A DNA stretch of 23,207 bases from assembly GCF_000186865.1 (NCBI RefSeq), contig NW_008705562.1:662431-685637 (forward strand). Direction: 5' to 3'. The stretch comes from Aureococcus anophagefferens (Eukaryota; Sar; Pelagophyceae; Pelagomonadales; Pelagomonadaceae). Shown here one piece after another: positions 13,238-21,391 of the stretch. Positions within the stretch are counted from its first letter, which is position 1. Every line of letters starts with the position of its first letter. Below the pieces are notes generated by a model. It was given only the letters and a program-made list of their open reading frames with translations, did no database searches and had not been told where the DNA came from. The translations under genes and the position numbers were made by a program.

Positions 13238-16200
13238 ATGGGCGAGATGTTCCAGGCGACGCTGCGCCTCGGCGGCGTCTTCGGCACGCTCCGGCGGTCG
13301 CGGCGCGCGGAGCTCGAGCCCGAGGACCTGCCGGCGCCGCTGACGAGCTTCCGGTCGTCGGGCAACGAGGCGCTCTTCGCCGAGGCCTGCGCCCGCTGGG
13401 ACGCGGCGCTCGGCGCCTACGAGAAAGCGCGCAAGTGCACGGCGGCGTCGCTCGCGGGGTCGAAGCGGCAGCAGCTTGGCCGCATCTTCGTGCGGTCCCA
13501 GCTCTACGGGGGGCTGCGGCGCTGGTGCGCCGCGGGCGTGGCCATCTCGGCGCTGGGCGGGCTGCTCGGCACCATCGGCCGCTTCCTCGTGCTCCAGTCG
13601 ATCGTCCACGGCGTGCAGTACGGCACGCGCGCCGAGGTGCTCCGGGGCGCGCTGCTCTTCGCCGCCGTGAGCGTCGCCGAGGGCGCCTGCGCCGTCTACT
13701 CGCGCCAGATCCTCGCGGGCAACGTCGCCCACGTCCTCGTCGCGCGCGCGAACGCGTGCCTCGCGCGCAAGGCCGACCGGCTCCGGGCCGCGGGCTCCGC
13801 GGCGCCGCCGCTCGACGCGATCTACGGCGCGGACTTCCCGCGGCTGCTCTCCCTCGTCAAGTTCCTGGCCATGCTGCCCTGCGGCGTCGCGGCGCTCCTC
13901 GGCGGCGTGGGCATCCTCGTCGCGTTCCTCGGCGTCGGGTCGCTCGTCTGCCTCGGCTGCATGGTCTGCGTGCTCAACGGCCAGCGCCTGCTGACGCTCG
14001 GCGGCAAGCGCCTCGAGCGGCCCATGATGAAGGCGCGGGACCGGCGCGTCGCGGGCGTCAAGCAGGCCGTGGAGTGCATCAAGGCCGTCAAGTTCTACGC
14101 GTGGGAGGAGCAGTACCGCGACGCGATCGGCGACCGCCGCGACGCGCAGCTCAAGCTCGCGACGGCCTACCGGGCCTACGTGATCCTGTCCGTGAACATC
14201 GGCAAGTGCTTCCCCGTCGTCGCGGGCGCGATCACGATCCTCACGGTCGCCGCGCAGCGCGGGGGCACGATCTCCGCGGCCAAGGCCTTCGGCGCGCTCG
14301 CGGTCTTCCAGACGCTGCGCGTGGGCATGATCATGCTGCCGCTCTGCATCGTGCTCGTCAACACCATGCTCCAGACCTTCCAGCGCATCGGCGACGTCCT
14401 CGTCGGGCCCGAGGACGCCGCCGTCGCCGCGCCCGCAGCCGGCGACGTCGCGCTGCGCTTCGCCGGCGTCGTCGCGACGCGCGACGGCGAGGACCGCGCG
14501 CGGAGCCCGAGCCTCGAGCCCGCGCCGGAGGCGGCGGCGAAGGCCGCGCGGCGGCGGTCGCTGCGGACGACGTCCGAGAGCCTCGCGGCGGCCGCGCCCG
14601 CGCTCGCCGAGGAGGCCAAGGACGAGCTCCTGGAGCCGGCCGGCGAGCCGGCCTTTTCCCTGGCCCTCGACGACCTGACCGTGCGGCGGGGCAGCGTCGT
14701 CGCCGTCGTCGGGCCCGTGGGCGCGGGCAAGTCGACGGCCGTCGAGGCCGCGCTCGGCCGCGTCGAGGCGTCCGGCGACGTGACCTGCGACGCGTCCGTG
14801 GGCTACGCGCCCCAGGACCCCTTCGTCGCGACGGGCACGATCCTCGAGAACGTGCTCCTCGGCCGCGCGCTCGACGAGGCCGCGTTCGCCAAGGCCGTGA
14901 ATCTGGCGGCGTTCGAGCGCGACCTCGAGCTCCTGCCCGACGGCCGCGACACGGTCGTCGGCGAGCGGGGCACGACGCTCTCCGGCGGCCAGCAGCACCG
15001 CCTGGGCGTCGCGCGCGCGGCCTACGGCGACCCGCGGCTCCTGCTGCTCGACGCGTCGCTCGCCGCCGTCGACGCCGCGGTCGCGCGGCGCATCTTCGAC
15101 GGCGTCAAGGCCTGGACGCGCGACGACCCGAAGCGGGCCGCCGTGCTGGTCCTCTCGCAGCTCCACTTCCTGCCGGAGTGCGACCAGGTCGTCCTCGTCG
15201 ACGACGGCGCGGTCCTCGCGGACGGGCCCGCGGCGGCGCTCGCGGCCAAGGCCTGGGACGAGGGCAGCTTCGGCGCCTTCGTCAGGGACGCGCTCGCGGG
15301 CGGCGGCGGCGACGCGCCGTCGAAATCCGTCGACGAGCTCGTCGCGCCGGAGACGCCGAAGGCGCGAGGCCGCGCGCTCGACGAGGACAAGGCCGACGCG
15401 CTCGTGAAGAAGGAGAAGGTCGCGCGGGGCGTCGTGTCCGCCAAGGTGCTCCTGACCTTCTTCCGCGCCGTGGGCTACTGGCGCATCGGGGCCATCGTCT
15501 TCGGCTACTGCTTCGCGGGCGCGATCCTCGCCGGCAGCGACGTCATCCTCGCCAGGTGGACGGGCTCGCGGTCGACGAGGACGGCCTACCCCGTGGCCTA
15601 CGCCGTCGGCTGCGTGTGCTACCTGTGCGTGCTCATCTCGTCGAGCCTCGCGGGCGTCGTCTGGACCGCGCGCGGGTCGCGGGGCCTGCACCGGCAGACG
15701 CTGAAGACGGTGCTCGGCGCGCCCGTGTCCTGGTTCGAGGCGAACCCGAGCGGGCGCATCCTCTCGCGCTTCGCGGCGGACTTCGACGTCGTCGACATCG
15801 ACTGGGGCAACATGTTCGACGGGTTCCTGTCCATGGCGACGATGTTCTTCATGCTCGTCGTCATGATCTCCGCGATCGTGCCCTACCTCATCCCGATCAA
15901 CCTGTTCGTGTCCGTCGGCCTCATCCGGACGCTCAACGTCATCAACACGGCGAACCGCGACGTGAAGCGCATCGCGAACAACGCCGTGTCGCCGACGGTG
16001 ACGACGGCGGCGGAGATGGCGCGGGGCCGCGTCGTGAGCCGCGCGCTGCGCTGCGGCGCGTTCTTCCGCGAGCGGCAGCGGCGGCACGTCGACGCCATGC
16101 TCGGGGGCTTCTTCCAATCGACCTGCATCAGCCAGGCCGCCTACGGGTCGGCCACCCTCTGGTGCTCGCTCATGGCGCTGTCCGCGGCGCTGCTCATCGC

Positions 16201-17269
16201 GCTCGTGCCGGGCGTCGTGTCCGACGACGTCGCGCCCGTGGCGCTGACCTACGCGCTCGTGTCGCCCTACTTCGCGTCGATGATGTCCGAGGTCTACCTG
16301 CAGATGTCCATCATGGCGACGTCCCTGGAGCGCGTCGCGGAGTACCTGCCCAAGGAGGACGGCGGCGTCGTGCCCCAGGAGCCCGCGCGCGACGGCGACC
16401 TCGACGCGCTCGCGGACGCGCCGGGCGCGCCCTGGCCCGCGTCCGGGCGCGTCGAGTTCGTCGACGTGTGCCTGCGCTACCGGCCGGGCCTGCCGCTCAG
16501 CCTCCGGGACGCGTCCTTCGACGTCGCCGCGGGCGCCAAGGTCGGCGTCGTCGGCCGCACCGGCGCGGGCAAGTCGACGCTGCTCGTGGCCCTCTTCCGC
16601 CTCGTCGACGTCGCGTCGGGCGTCGTCCGCGTCGACGGCGTCGACGTCGCCAAGCTCGGGCTGCGGCTGCTGCGGCGGCGGCTCTGCATGATCCCGCAGG
16701 AGGCCGTGCTCATGAGCGGCACGGCCAAGGACAACTGCGACCCCTTCGACGAGTTCGCGGAGGGCGCCGTGGCCGACGCGCTCGAGGCCGTGGGCCTCGC
16801 GCGGTCGCTGCTCCACGCGTTCCTCGGCGAGACGTCGCTGTCGACGGGCGAGCGCCAGCTGCTGGCCCTCGCGCGCGCGCTGCTCCGCAAGTCGGCGGTC
16901 GTCGCCTTCGACGAGGCGACGGCGCACGTCGACGCGAGCACGGACGCGAAGATCCAGGCCGTCGTCGAGACCCAGTTCCCGCGGTCGACGCTCCTCGCCA
17001 TCGCGCACCGGCTCCACACGGTCATCGGCTTCGACCGCATCGTCGTCATGGACCGGGGCACCATCGCCGAGCAGGGGCCGCCGCTCGAGCTCCTCGACCG
17101 CGCGCGCGGGCCCTTCGCGACGATGACGGCCGCGCTCGGCGCCGCGGCCAAGGCCGAGCTCCGCGACATCGCGCGCGGCGCGCTGGACCGCGCGACCCTC
17201 GTCGTCGACGACGCGGTCCTCGTCGACGACGGGCCCGCCGTCGAGTGCGGCTGCACCTTCGCGGGCTAA
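13238..17269 (+). CDS. ABCC/MRP-type full ABC transporter
   Basis: A single exon encodes 1343 residues in the order TMD1-NBD1-TMD2-NBD2. The start AACATGGGC is chosen because the upstream frame is low-complexity; an in-frame ATG at 13091 would add 49 residues. TMD1 includes VKQAVECIKAVKFYAWEE, a hallmark of ABCC proteins. NBD1 has Walker A GPVGAGKST (about 491), signature LSGGQQHR (about 580) and Walker B LLLLDAS, where the catalytic acid position is Ala; its H-loop reads SQLH instead of a His. TMD2 carries WFEANPSGRILSRFAADFDVVD. NBD2 has Walker A GRTGAGKST (about 1106), signature LSTGERQ, Walker B with DE (VVAFDEAT) and a His H-loop (IAHRLH), but the stretch before the signature is shortened. 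ABCC pumps export conjugates, toxins or metals at plasma or vacuolar membrane; the substrate is unknown. It converges on the Rab gene. Confidence 0.93.
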   Translation: MGEMFQATLRLGGVFGTLRRSRRAELEPEDLPAPLTSFRSSGNEALFAEACARWDAALGAYEKARKCTAASLAGSKRQQLGRIFVRSQLYGGLRRWCAAGVAISALGGLLGTIGRFLVLQSIVHGVQYGTRAEVLRGALLFAAVSVAEGACAVYSRQILAGNVAHVLVARANACLARKADRLRAAGSAAPPLDAIYGADFPRLLSLVKFLAMLPCGVAALLGGVGILVAFLGVGSLVCLGCMVCVLNGQRLLTLGGKRLERPMMKARDRRVAGVKQAVECIKAVKFYAWEEQYRDAIGDRRDAQLKLATAYRAYVILSVNIGKCFPVVAGAITILTVAAQRGGTISAAKAFGALAVFQTLRVGMIMLPLCIVLVNTMLQTFQRIGDVLVGPEDAAVAAPAAGDVALRFAGVVATRDGEDRARSPSLEPAPEAAAKAARRRSLRTTSESLAAAAPALAEEAKDELLEPAGEPAFSLALDDLTVRRGSVVAVVGPVGAGKSTAVEAALGRVEASGDVTCDASVGYAPQDPFVATGTILENVLLGRALDEAAFAKAVNLAAFERDLELLPDGRDTVVGERGTTLSGGQQHRLGVARAAYGDPRLLLLDASLAAVDAAVARRIFDGVKAWTRDDPKRAAVLVLSQLHFLPECDQVVLVDDGAVLADGPAAALAAKAWDEGSFGAFVRDALAGGGGDAPSKSVDELVAPETPKARGRALDEDKADALVKKEKVARGVVSAKVLLTFFRAVGYWRIGAIVFGYCFAGAILAGSDVILARWTGSRSTRTAYPVAYAVGCVCYLCVLISSSLAGVVWTARGSRGLHRQTLKTVLGAPVSWFEANPSGRILSRFAADFDVVDIDWGNMFDGFLSMATMFFMLVVMISAIVPYLIPINLFVSVGLIRTLNVINTANRDVKRIANNAVSPTVTTAAEMARGRVVSRALRCGAFFRERQRRHVDAMLGGFFQSTCISQAAYGSATLWCSLMALSAALLIALVPGVVSDDVAPVALTYALVSPYFASMMSEVYLQMSIMATSLERVAEYLPKEDGGVVPQEPARDGDLDALADAPGAPWPASGRVEFVDVCLRYRPGLPLSLRDASFDVAAGAKVGVVGRTGAGKSTLLVALFRLVDVASGVVRVDGVDVAKLGLRLLRRRLCMIPQEAVLMSGTAKDNCDPFDEFAEGAVADALEAVGLARSLLHAFLGETSLSTGERQLLALARALLRKSAVVAFDEATAHVDASTDAKIQAVVETQFPRSTLLAIAHRLHTVIGFDRIVVMDRGTIAEQGPPLELLDRARGPFATMTAALGAAAKAELRDIARGALDRATLVVDDAVLVDDGPAVECGCTFAG

Positions 17270-17338
17270 CGCGTTACTCGGCGCGTGAGCAGGGGGGCGG
17301 GCGCGGGCGCGCCTTCGCGGGCGCGCGTCCTACCCGCG

Positions 17339-17929
17339 TTAGCAGCAGTCGCTCCCGGAGGTGAGACTCGCGCCGGGCTGCGTCAGGCCGACGTTGCTCG
17401 TCGCCGCCGCCGCGTCGTCCGCGGGGAGCGCGTCGACGAGCGCGCGCGCGAGCTGCTGGACGCCCGCGCCCGTCTTGCACGACGTCTCGACCGCCGCGCA
17501 GACGCCCGTCCACGCGACGGCCGCGGGGTCGAAGGCGCGGGCCTCGAAGTCGCACTTGTTGTACGCGACGGCGATGGCCAGATCTTCCCTCGCCGCGCAG
17601 TCCTCGTCGAGCCGCAGCTGCGACACGACGCGCTTCGCGGCCTCGAGCGAGCCCGCGCTCGTGACGTCGACGACGACGATCGCGCCGAGCGCGCGCCGCA
17701 GGTAGAGCCGCAGCGAGTCCAGGCTCCGGTACCGCTCCTGGCCCGCCGTGTCCCAGACCTCGAGCTTCGTCGCCGCGGAAAAGGGCGTCAGGCCCGCGAC
17801 CTTGCACGTGAAATGCGCCACCCCGAGCGTCGCGATCGTCGTCTCCTCGAAGCGATCTTCCGAGAGCCGCAGGCCAAAGGACGTCTTGCCGACGCCGAAG
17901 TCGCCGAGCAGCACGACCTTTTTGGGCAT
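17339..17929 (-). CDS. Rab-family small GTPase
   Basis: The protein has 196 residues from MPKKVVLLGDFGVGKTS. An in-frame upstream ATG at 17998 would add 23 low-complexity residues, so 17929 is preferred. The G motifs are complete: P-loop GDFGVGKT (9-16), a switch I TLG Thr near 34, WDTAGQERYRSL (59-70), NKCD (124-127) and TSCKTG (149-154). The protein ends SDCC, a double-cysteine geranylgeranylation signal, which together with WDTAGQE marks a Rab. Rabs recruit effectors for vesicle tethering on endomembranes; the subfamily cannot be fixed by eye (Rab5/21/22-like is possible). One exon; the stop lies 69 bp from the ABC transporter stop, tail to tail. Confidence 0.92.
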   Translation of the reverse strand: MPKKVVLLGDFGVGKTSFGLRLSEDRFEETTIATLGVAHFTCKVAGLTPFSAATKLEVWDTAGQERYRSLDSLRLYLRRALGAIVVVDVTSAGSLEAAKRVVSQLRLDEDCAAREDLAIAVAYNKCDFEARAFDPAAVAWTGVCAAVETSCKTGAGVQQLARALVDALPADDAAAATSNVGLTQPGASLTSGSDCC

Positions 17930-18077
17930 TGTTGCTCTGGGAGTTCGCGCCGTCGCGCGTTCCGCGGCCCGCGCCGTCGGCGTCGCCGACGTCGACACCG
18001 TCGACCTCGACGACGAGCCCCACGGCGCCGTCGGCCACGCCCACGGTCTACCCTCTAAGCGCGACTCTCAGCGCCGC

Positions 18078-18427
18078 TCAGCGTGCTACTCTTGCCTCCC
18101 TTGGAATTGCGCAAGCATGTTCTTTTTGTTGACGCTTTGTTGACGCTTTGTTGTGGGTAGCCGCGCGCGGGAAGCAACACGTGTGGAAGAAGCCTTTCGG
18201 GGTCCAGCGCGCGCGCTCGACGGCGCGGATGAGGGCCTGCCCGCGCGACTCGGGGCCCGGGGTGAGGCCGGCGCGCTGGCGCAGGAACGGCTCGGCGAAC
18301 GCGAGAACTGTGGACACGACCGCGAAGGCGGATCTCGTCGCCCACGCGTTGACCGCGGCGGCCGGAACGCGAAACGTGAACAGCGTCGGGCAGGAGTGCG
18401 CGACGCGCGTGGACTCCAGGAGTTTGG
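18078..18427 (-). CDS. Possible unannotated exon or gene fragment of unknown family
   Basis: On the minus strand the frame ending at 18078 is open back to about 18430. From 18427 to about 18165 it reads like real protein with G/C-ended codons: KLLESTRVAHSCPTLFTFRV, then NAWATRSAFAVVSTVLAFAE, PFLRQRAGLTPGPESRGQAL and RAVERARWTPKGFFH. No ATG opens it; a TGA lies just upstream and an AG acceptor (CACATGAG) precedes CCAAACTCC, so it would be an internal or last exon. An in-frame ATG is absent until a GTG at 18317. After GFFHTCCFPRA the sequence degrades into repeat-like DNA, where a GT donor at 18180 could sit. It may be an exon of an uncalled gene, or a gene relic. I recognise no family. Confidence 0.35.
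18128..18149. repeat. 11-bp direct repeat, two tandem copies
   Basis: GTTGACGCTTT occurs at 18128-18138 and 18139-18149, followed by GTTG. It lies just after the end of the coding-like minus-strand stretch. Confidence 0.8.
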
Positions 18428-18530
18428 CTCATGTGTCTGGACGCGTACGCGCGCGCGAGCCTGCGCGGCGCGGTGCGCGCAACAAACCCGGCGCTCGATG
18501 CGGTGCCGACGGCATCCAAAAAGCAAAGCG

Positions 18531-20090
18531 ATGGCCATGACACGGCCACACGCGACGCTCGTCCTGCTCCTCTGCGCGCCGCTCGTCGCGCGCGGGTCGC
18601 TCTTCGACATGACGCGGAAGGAGGCGGAGGCGCCCCTCGTGAGACGGACGGGCGACGGCTACACGTCCGAGGGCTACGGCGTCGACACGTCCTTCCCCAT
18701 GCACCACGACATCCCCAAGGGCACCTGGGGCGACGCCATGTACAAGGAGTTCATCAACGGCTGCGCGAACAAGTTCAAGATGGGCTCGTGCCGGAGCAAC
18801 GAGGAGAGCCGCATGGCCATGAACCGCGACCAGATCCCGCGGCAGCGGAACTTCACGGAGCTCGGCTTCGCGAAGATCCGGGCCCCCGAGAACGTCTACG
18901 GCCCGGCCCGCGCCTTCTGGGACCTGCACAAGGACAGCGGCACGTCCGAGGCGTGGCCCGCGGGGAACACGTACGTGAACCACTGGAAGGCCGACAGCCA
19001 CATGGTGAGCCTCGAGGACCGGCGCTGGCAGCCGCTGGGCCTGCGGACCAAGGACAAGATCTGGGCCGGCGCGAAGCCCATCCTCGAGGCGTGGACGGGC
19101 CAGACCCTCAAGCCGACGTCGCTCTACGGCATCCGCAAGTACTTCCGCGGCGGCATCCTCGCGACGCACGTCGACCGGCTGCCGCTCGTGACGTCGTGCA
19201 TCATCAACGTGGACCAGGACGTCGACGAGCCCTGGCCCATCGAGGTCGTGGGCCACGACGGCGTCGCCTACAACGTGACGCTGGAGCCCGGCGACATGGC
19301 GCTCTACGAGAGCCACACCGTGCTCCACGGCCGGCCCTTTCCGTTGAAGGGCAACTTCTTCGCGAACGTCTTCGTCCACTTCATCCCCGTGGACCCCAAC
19401 GACCACAACCAGAACCACCCGGACATCGACTTCTCCTGGACGAAGAACGCGCGCATCGAGCGCGCGCAGCCCGCGAAGCTCGCGGAGGCGCGGCAGCGGC
19501 TCGCCGACATGCCGAAACCCGCGCCGCACAACGTGAGCCTCGGCTGGGCCCGCGCGGCCGCCGCGCGCCACGACACGGGCGCCAAGCCCCTGGCCCAGAC
19601 CGGCGCCTACGACCACCGCACGGTCGAGGAGGGCGGCGCGCCGCTCCCGAAGCCCGGCTCGCTCGAGGGCCGCGCGGCGCGCGCGGCGCGGGGCGGCCCG
19701 CCGCGCGCGCCCAAGGCCGCGCTCAACGAGGAGCCGGGCCACCAGGTCGTCGGCGGCGAGGACTTCGGCGCCGACGCCTTCGCGACGGGCACGCTGAGCC
19801 TCCACGCGGCCGCGGCGAACGGCGACGTCGACACGCTCCGCCGCGAGCTCGAGCGCGACCCGGACGCCGTCAACGCGCCCGACGAGAACCTCTGGACGCC
19901 CCTCCACGAGGCCGCGCGCGCCGGGGACCTCGAGACCGTCGAGTTCCTCGTGGAGCACGGCGCGAACATCGCGGACACGACCATCTCCGGCTCGTCCGCG
20001 CTGTGGATCGCGAAGCAGAACCACCACAACCGCGTCGCGACCTTCTTCTCCAAGCTCGGCGCGCCCGACATCGCCGACCACGACCTCTAG
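18531..20090 (+). CDS. Secreted prolyl-4-hydroxylase-like 2OG-Fe(II) oxygenase with C-terminal ankyrin repeats
   Basis: A single exon of 519 residues starts MAMTRPH; the open frame continues upstream but is low-complexity. Residues 1-23 form a signal peptide (LVLLLCAPLVARG). The oxygenase core (about 105-290) shows the double-stranded beta-helix iron triad H213-x-D215 (ATHVDRL) and H266 (TVLHGRP), with K273 as a candidate 2-oxoglutarate ligand. GDMALYESHTVLHG and FFANVFVHF are typical of prolyl hydroxylases of algal cell-wall or collagen-like proteins. A linker rich in Ala, Arg and Pro (about 340-410) leads to two to three ankyrin repeats (about 421-510; SLHAAAANGDVDTLRREL, TPLHEAARAGDLETVEFLV). 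P4H hydroxylates proline using O2 and 2-oxoglutarate in the ER/Golgi. Ankyrin repeats on an ER-directed enzyme are unusual. Two cysteines near 78-87 might form a disulfide. Confidence 0.88.
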   Translation: MAMTRPHATLVLLLCAPLVARGSLFDMTRKEAEAPLVRRTGDGYTSEGYGVDTSFPMHHDIPKGTWGDAMYKEFINGCANKFKMGSCRSNEESRMAMNRDQIPRQRNFTELGFAKIRAPENVYGPARAFWDLHKDSGTSEAWPAGNTYVNHWKADSHMVSLEDRRWQPLGLRTKDKIWAGAKPILEAWTGQTLKPTSLYGIRKYFRGGILATHVDRLPLVTSCIINVDQDVDEPWPIEVVGHDGVAYNVTLEPGDMALYESHTVLHGRPFPLKGNFFANVFVHFIPVDPNDHNQNHPDIDFSWTKNARIERAQPAKLAEARQRLADMPKPAPHNVSLGWARAAAARHDTGAKPLAQTGAYDHRTVEEGGAPLPKPGSLEGRAARAARGGPPRAPKAALNEEPGHQVVGGEDFGADAFATGTLSLHAAAANGDVDTLRRELERDPDAVNAPDENLWTPLHEAARAGDLETVEFLVEHGANIADTTISGSSALWIAKQNHHNRVATFFSKLGAPDIADHDL

Positions 20091-20209
20091 GCTCGTAAGG
20101 CCCCCGAGCGAGCTCCCCCCCGCGCCGCCGCCGACCGCGACCGCCGGGCCGGTCGGGGGCCCGAGGGCGCCGGCGTGGGCCGCGCGCTCTAGCCGCGCGC
20201 GCCCCCCGC

Positions 20210-21289
20210 CTACGTCGCGTCGCCCCAGGCCATGTGGCCGCTCGCCTCCGTCTCGGCGCGCGGGTTCGGCGCGTCGTCCGCGGCGTCGTCGTCGCCGACG
20301 GCCATGGACACGACCTGGCTCCCGAAGGAGACGACGACCGCCTTGTCCGCGGCGGCGAGGGGGATGAGCGCGCCGGGCGTCGCCGCGAGCACGCGCGACC
20401 CCGGCCGGAGGCCCGCGCCGTCCGCGGCGAGCGCGTCGGCGAGCCAGCGGACCGTGCCGGCGACGCCCCGCGCGCCGCCCACGTCCAGCCCCCCCAGCGT
20501 CGCGACGTCCCGCAGCACGCCGTCGATGGTCACCTTGAGCTCGACGTCGAGCGGCACGTCGCCGAGCCGCGTCGGCTTCGACCAGCCGACGCCGCAGACG
20601 ACGCCCGCGTGGAGCGCGTTCTTCGCGATGATCTCCGCGGCCCGCTGGGGCCGCGCGCAGTTGCGGTAGACGTGGTGGAGCTCGATGACCGGCGCGTAGA
20701 CGCAGAGCCAGTCCTCGACGGCGCCCGACGTCGCGAAGAGCTCGAGGCACAGCTCGCCCTCGACGGCGAGGTCCGCGAAGCGCGCGAGCGCGACGACGGC
20801 GCCGTCGACGCGCTGCTCGCGCTCCCAGAGGTCGCCGCGCACGGGCGCGCCGACGCCCAGGGACGCGCGCACGGCTTCGGACGCGCAGCCGACCTTGTGG
20901 CCGACGACGCGCTCGCCGCCGGCCTCGCGGAGCTGGCGGCACCGCTTCTGGATCGCGTAGGCCGCGTCCACGGTCAGGGCGTCGCCGGCGTCCGCGAGGG
21001 ACCGCGTGCGCGCGAGCGGGTCCAGGAGGCTGCGCGCCGCGGCGTCGACGTCGATGCTCGGCCGCAGCGCGTCCATGCGCGCGGCGAGGGCCGCGGCCTC
21101 GGCGGGCGACAGCTTGGCGAGGTCCGCCGTGACCGCGGCGACGTCGAGGCCCTTGAGCGAGTGCGTCTTGCCCTCGCACGCGGCCTGCAGCGCCGCAGCG
21201 GTGAGGGGCTCGTCCCGCGGCTTCGCCTTGCCGTCGTCCGCGACGGCGCAGGCCGCGTGGTGGGAGGGGCCGTCGTCGAGAGCTGCCAT
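20210..21289 (-). CDS. 2-keto-4-pentenoate hydratase (MhpD)/fumarylacetoacetase-superfamily protein
   Basis: A single exon of 359 residues starts ATG GCA GCT CTC. After an N-terminal Ala-rich helical region (about 28-100, not part of the family) the MhpD-type domain begins: AAYAIQKRCRQL, GERVVGHKVGCASEAVRASLGV and PVRGDL. The metal-binding VEGEL (E177, E179) is followed by a third acid in PVIEL (E203). C-terminal GSRVLAATPGALIPLAA resembles the GD.V..G..........G strand pair of the family. MhpD hydrates 2-hydroxypenta-2,4-dienoate in aromatic ring meta-cleavage; eukaryotic relatives include oxaloacetate decarboxylases and hydrolases (FAHD). Which reaction applies is open. It converges on the hydroxylase gene (119 bp between stops) and diverges from the ankyrin gene by 102 bp. 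Confidence 0.75.
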   Translation of the reverse strand: MAALDDGPSHHAACAVADDGKAKPRDEPLTAAALQAACEGKTHSLKGLDVAAVTADLAKLSPAEAAALAARMDALRPSIDVDAAARSLLDPLARTRSLADAGDALTVDAAYAIQKRCRQLREAGGERVVGHKVGCASEAVRASLGVGAPVRGDLWEREQRVDGAVVALARFADLAVEGELCLELFATSGAVEDWLCVYAPVIELHHVYRNCARPQRAAEIIAKNALHAGVVCGVGWSKPTRLGDVPLDVELKVTIDGVLRDVATLGGLDVGGARGVAGTVRWLADALAADGAGLRPGSRVLAATPGALIPLAAADKAVVVSFGSQVVSMAVGDDDAADDAPNPRAETEASGHMAWGDAT

Positions 21290-21391
21290 AGACAAGTCGA
21301 TGTGTGGGGCAAGGTGAAGTCACTGAAGAGATGGTGAAGCGAAGCAGCTACTGATGGTACCTCGACGCCGCGGTCGGTGAGGATAGGTGCG
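21290..21391. promoter_or_regulatory. Short divergent intergenic region
   Basis: 102 bp separate the divergent starts of the hydratase-like (21289) and ankyrin (21392) genes, so promoters are shared or overlapping. No TATA box or known motif is seen. Confidence 0.35.

Larger units (their letters stand above)
17930..18530. other. Intergenic region between Rab-like and prolyl-hydroxylase-like genes
   Basis: This 601-bp divergent region must hold both promoters. Its left 150 bp are low-complexity GC DNA; 18100-18160 is AT-richer with an 11-bp direct repeat. The stretch 18165-18427 looks coding on the minus strand and is listed separately. Confidence 0.4.

Noticed and set aside
12844..17364. Long open frames in other frames and on the minus strand across the ABC transporter
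   Set aside because: Low-complexity Arg/Asp/Gly translations without motifs, whereas the chosen frame has two complete ABC transporter halves.
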